Assembly: GCF_018131225.1 (NCBI RefSeq)
Contig: NZ_JAFCMM010000001.1
Span: 558,001 to 622,000 of the forward strand
Source of the DNA: Bradyrhizobium sp. U87765 SZCCT0048
GTDB taxonomy: Bacteria > Pseudomonadota > Alphaproteobacteria > Rhizobiales > Xanthobacteraceae
Direction: 5' to 3'
Length of the DNA: 64,000 bases
Every line of letters begins with the position of its first letter. The first letter of the stretch is position 1. The notes under the pieces are model-generated. The model was not told where the DNA came from. It ran no database searches and worked only from the letters and a program-made list of their open reading frames with translations. Below, piece by piece: positions 61,973-64,000 of the stretch. A program made the position numbers and the translations under genes.

Positions 61973-62314
61973 GAGCGGCCTGGATCTCTGCGGGCATGAG
62001 CGTCGTTAGCGACGGTGTCGGCTCGGCGCCGCAGACCCGGAGATGGCCGCCCCGTTGTCGGCCGCTCAGTCATCGCGCTCGGCGAAGCAGCAGTGCCTAT
62101 CTTCATCTGCCGTGGCGCCCCATCAGAGGGAGCCCCGGCGGCGCCGATACCGAACGCAGCGACACGACACGCTCAGTAAACGCGTCGCGGGCGGTGTCCC
62201 GGCGGGGCACACGCCCTGCGGCATCGGCCTGCCCACCCAAGGCAACCGCCATAAGGCATCGTACGGGCAAGACGACACCCGTTTGGACCACTTCACAATT
62301 TCTGCAATAGAGCC
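61973..62314. other. Intergenic region, no gene recognised
   Basis: Short open frames on both strands have low-complexity, Arg-rich translations and no ribosome sites. No terminator or repeat copy was identified. Confidence 0.5.
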
Positions 62315-62887
62315 CTATTGCTTGCGGACCAGCGGGATTTGAAGATTGGTCGGCCGGTTTTCATCAGTGTCGAAACCACGACCATCAACATTTCTGGCGC
62401 CCCAAAACAGCATGCCATAGTTTAAATAAACCAGGTCGTATTCCATAAAGTGAGTCCCTTCCGTCAGGCCGAACGGCGCGAAGCTCTTCTCAAACACGCT
62501 TTGGGCCTGACCGACGACCCATTTCGCACGGCCCTGCGCGGCGATCTTGTTCAGGAGATCTGCGAACGGAGGCAAAAGTGGCGTGACATCGTAGGCTTCA
62601 TCAGCCACGAAATCGACCTTGTGCGCCCCAACGGCGACGGGGTGATCGCCGCGCCAGAACATGTGTCCCCGGATATAGATTTCTGCCAAGGGCACTTTGC
62701 CATAGGGATCGACCGTGTTCACAATTGTAAGTTCAAAACGGTCGTCCGGCAAAGCAACGAAATCGCGCGTCAGATAGAAGGGCTTCAACGATCCGTCGGG
62801 GTTCTTCGAGGCAGATGGACGCACCTCCGGCGCGATACTCACCCATTGCCCGAGGAGGGCTGTCTTCATTTGATCGAGGGTCATCAT
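62315..62887 (-). CDS. Conserved hypothetical protein (lipocalin-like size and shape)
   Basis: A 190-residue, beta-rich soluble protein: TALLGQWVSIAPEVRPSASKNPDGSLKPFYLTRDFVALPDDRFELTIVNTVDPYGKVPLAEIYIRG at the start, and THFMEYDLVYLNYGMLFWGARNVDGRGFDTDENRPTNLQIPLVRK at the end. The pattern of alternating strands and the GxW near the N-terminus recall calycin barrels, but no motif fixes this. ATG 62887 has AGGA upstream. Homologues are common in Bradyrhizobium-like genomes as hypothetical proteins. Unlinked to any neighbour by spacing. Confidence 0.7.
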   Translation of the reverse strand: MMTLDQMKTALLGQWVSIAPEVRPSASKNPDGSLKPFYLTRDFVALPDDRFELTIVNTVDPYGKVPLAEIYIRGHMFWRGDHPVAVGAHKVDFVADEAYDVTPLLPPFADLLNKIAAQGRAKWVVGQAQSVFEKSFAPFGLTEGTHFMEYDLVYLNYGMLFWGARNVDGRGFDTDENRPTNLQIPLVRKQ

Positions 62888-63027
62888 TGGTCTTTCCTTT
62901 CCAATAGACGGCAGGGATGGCCTGAACGAATGCGAACGCGCCGGCAAAACCTGGATCAGTGCAGAGAGTCGTCGATAGTACTCACGGCCATCCACCCTCG
63001 ACGCGAATTGGCAGGGCTCAGCGGCCC

Positions 63028-63392
63028 TCAAAGCCCAGGACCGGTCGTGGCGCGTTCTGCGAAGTCGCGTGCGCCCTGATCCACCTGGTCGTCGGCCACA
63101 CCCCTGTTGACGACGCCGCGCTGCATCATGGTCGCCGCCGAGACCTGCTCCGAGGTGATCGGCGAGCCGCATTGTGGGCAGTAGATGCGCCTCACTGCGA
63201 GACCGTTGGTACAATATCGGCAAAATGGGCGGTCTCGCCTTCCACCTCAATCGACGGACGAGGCACATACATCGCCGTCGAGAACGCGCTTCCCGACCGG
63301 GGACGACGCCGGTCGCAGTGGCACAGGCCGGTACCAACGGGCCCCGACTTGATCGTGTAGCGGACGGCGCCAGACATGCACCCTCCGGTCAT
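63028..63392 (-). pseudogene. GFA (glutathione-dependent formaldehyde-activating)-family gene, frameshifted
   Basis: The frame starting at 63392 gives MTGGCMSGAVRYTIKSGPVGTGLCHCDRRRPRSGSAFSTAMYVPRPSIEVEGETAHFADI and stops at about 63192; the next frame continues with GLAVRRIYCPQCGSPITSEQVSAATMM to a stop at 63028. Together these follow the order of a GFA/CENP-V-like zinc protein. Besides the frameshift near 63200, two zinc ligands are lost: GGCMSG for GGCxCG, and CDRRR for CxRCR-like. It is therefore decayed. Start at 63392; a longer open frame begins at 63434. Confidence 0.7.
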
Positions 63393-63665
63393 GTGACCAG
63401 GCCTCGGAGACTTTATGGTCGCTTCTGAGGTCACATGTCCCTCGGTGCGTGTCCGGCGCGTGAATCCCGAAGCTCACCCCGGGTTTTTTGCAACCTACTC
63501 ACACCAGGGATTCCGCTCTGGTATTGGACCATCCACTTTGGGACGATCCGACAGTGTTCATCGCGTCGTCCGCGCAAGACCTGCACCGGCTCGCCGATAT
63601 GGACGGGGGGGATTTTGACCGGGCTTGTGCGGCCCGGATGTTCAGGTTTGTTCAGGGTTGAAACG

Positions 63666-64000
63666 CTACTCAGCGCGCCGCCGGCGCCATTGAGCCGGAC
63701 TGACGCCCTCCAGCCTGAGAAAATGCCGCCCGAGATGACTCTGGTCGACGAAACCGCACATGACGGCAATCTCTGCAAGGCTTTCCACGGACTGGGCCAT
63801 CAATGATTTTGCCCGCTCGATCCGCCTTCTCGTAATCCATTGGTGAGGCGTCATACCGAGAGTCGCGCGAAACGCCCGCGCAAAATAGCTCGCCGAGATA
63901 CCACACTCCCGGCTGAGCTCGGAAATCGAAGGATCGTCGGCTAGCTTTGCCTCGATGAAATCGCAGGCACGACGGGCTTGCCACGGCGCCAGTCCACCCG
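63666..64000 (-). CDS. AraC-family transcriptional regulator (5' truncated by window)
   Basis: Minus-strand frame open to the window edge, C-terminal DNA-binding region of an AraC/XylS regulator. First helix-turn-helix: ADDPSISELSRECGISASYFARAFRATLGMTPHQWITRRRIERAKSLM; second: SLAEIAVMCGFVDQSHLGRHFLRLEGVSPAQWRRRRAE, stop at 63666. This double HTH with the GFVDQSHLGRHF signature is diagnostic. The N-terminal effector domain is beyond the edge, so its ligand is unknown. The nearest neighbour is the decayed GFA gene, same strand. Confidence 0.92.
   Translation of the reverse strand, partial: GGLAPWQARRACDFIEAKLADDPSISELSRECGISASYFARAFRATLGMTPHQWITRRRIERAKSLMAQSVESLAEIAVMCGFVDQSHLGRHFLRLEGVSPAQWRRRRAE

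Overview
The window is about 64 kb of high-GC chromosomal DNA from an alphaproteobacterium. Bradyrhizobium, Rhodopseudomonas and Afipia relatives (Nitrobacteraceae/Bradyrhizobiaceae) fit best. The reasons are the FdsGBACD-type NAD-dependent formate dehydrogenase, a candidate EcfG general-stress promoter, a classic Zur box, many stand-alone acyl-CoA and xanthine-dehydrogenase-family genes, and intergenic DNA full of short palindromic repeats. This assignment is inference from gene content; no rRNA or tRNA gene is present to confirm it. I saw no phage, insertion sequence, CRISPR array or plasmid function.

Layout. 1-8 kb: end of a DHA2-type MFS exporter, ohr with an OhrR-like operator, an HNH endonuclease, an autoregulated-looking TetR/membrane-protein pair, an FAD monooxygenase, and a divergent NmrA-like reductase/LysR pair. 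8-14.5 kb: a PAS-kinase-receiver hybrid, an Nramp-related transporter, a DUF892 ferritin-like stress protein with an EcfG-like promoter, small hypothetical genes, an internally deleted immunity-protein pseudogene, and copies of a roughly 95-115 bp dispersed repeat. 14.5-31 kb: housekeeping (guaA, rsmB-like, guaB, rlmE, ppx/gppA) mixed with small membrane proteins, a phosphoesterase, a CurA-type reductase, a Zur-controlled COG0523 GTPase and a second MFS exporter; the gaps are packed with palindromic repeats. 31-43 kb: an orphan molybdopterin dehydrogenase large subunit, an alpha/beta hydrolase with an elaborate operator, a MaoC-like protein, yaiI, uup, a Tat-exported deiminase, a LysR/MFS divergent pair and a HI0933-type flavoprotein.

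43-51 kb: one minus-strand operon fdsG-fdsB-fdsA-fdhD-fdsD followed by an OxlT-family oxalate/formate antiporter, ending in a strong hairpin. It would import formate (or exchange it for oxalate) and oxidise it to CO2 with NAD+.

51-62 kb: the least ordinary block. Nine closely spaced minus-strand genes (DsbA/HCCA-isomerase-like, acyl-CoA ligase, atypical SDR, two acyl-CoA dehydrogenases, thiolase, nitronate-monooxygenase-like flavoprotein, iron-type alcohol dehydrogenase, orphan solute-binding protein) lie divergent from an HxlR regulator, with matching operator-like repeats in front of each promoter. It reads as a CoA-dependent degradation pathway for an unknown carboxylic acid. The window ends with a conserved hypothetical gene, a decayed GFA-family gene and a partial AraC regulator.
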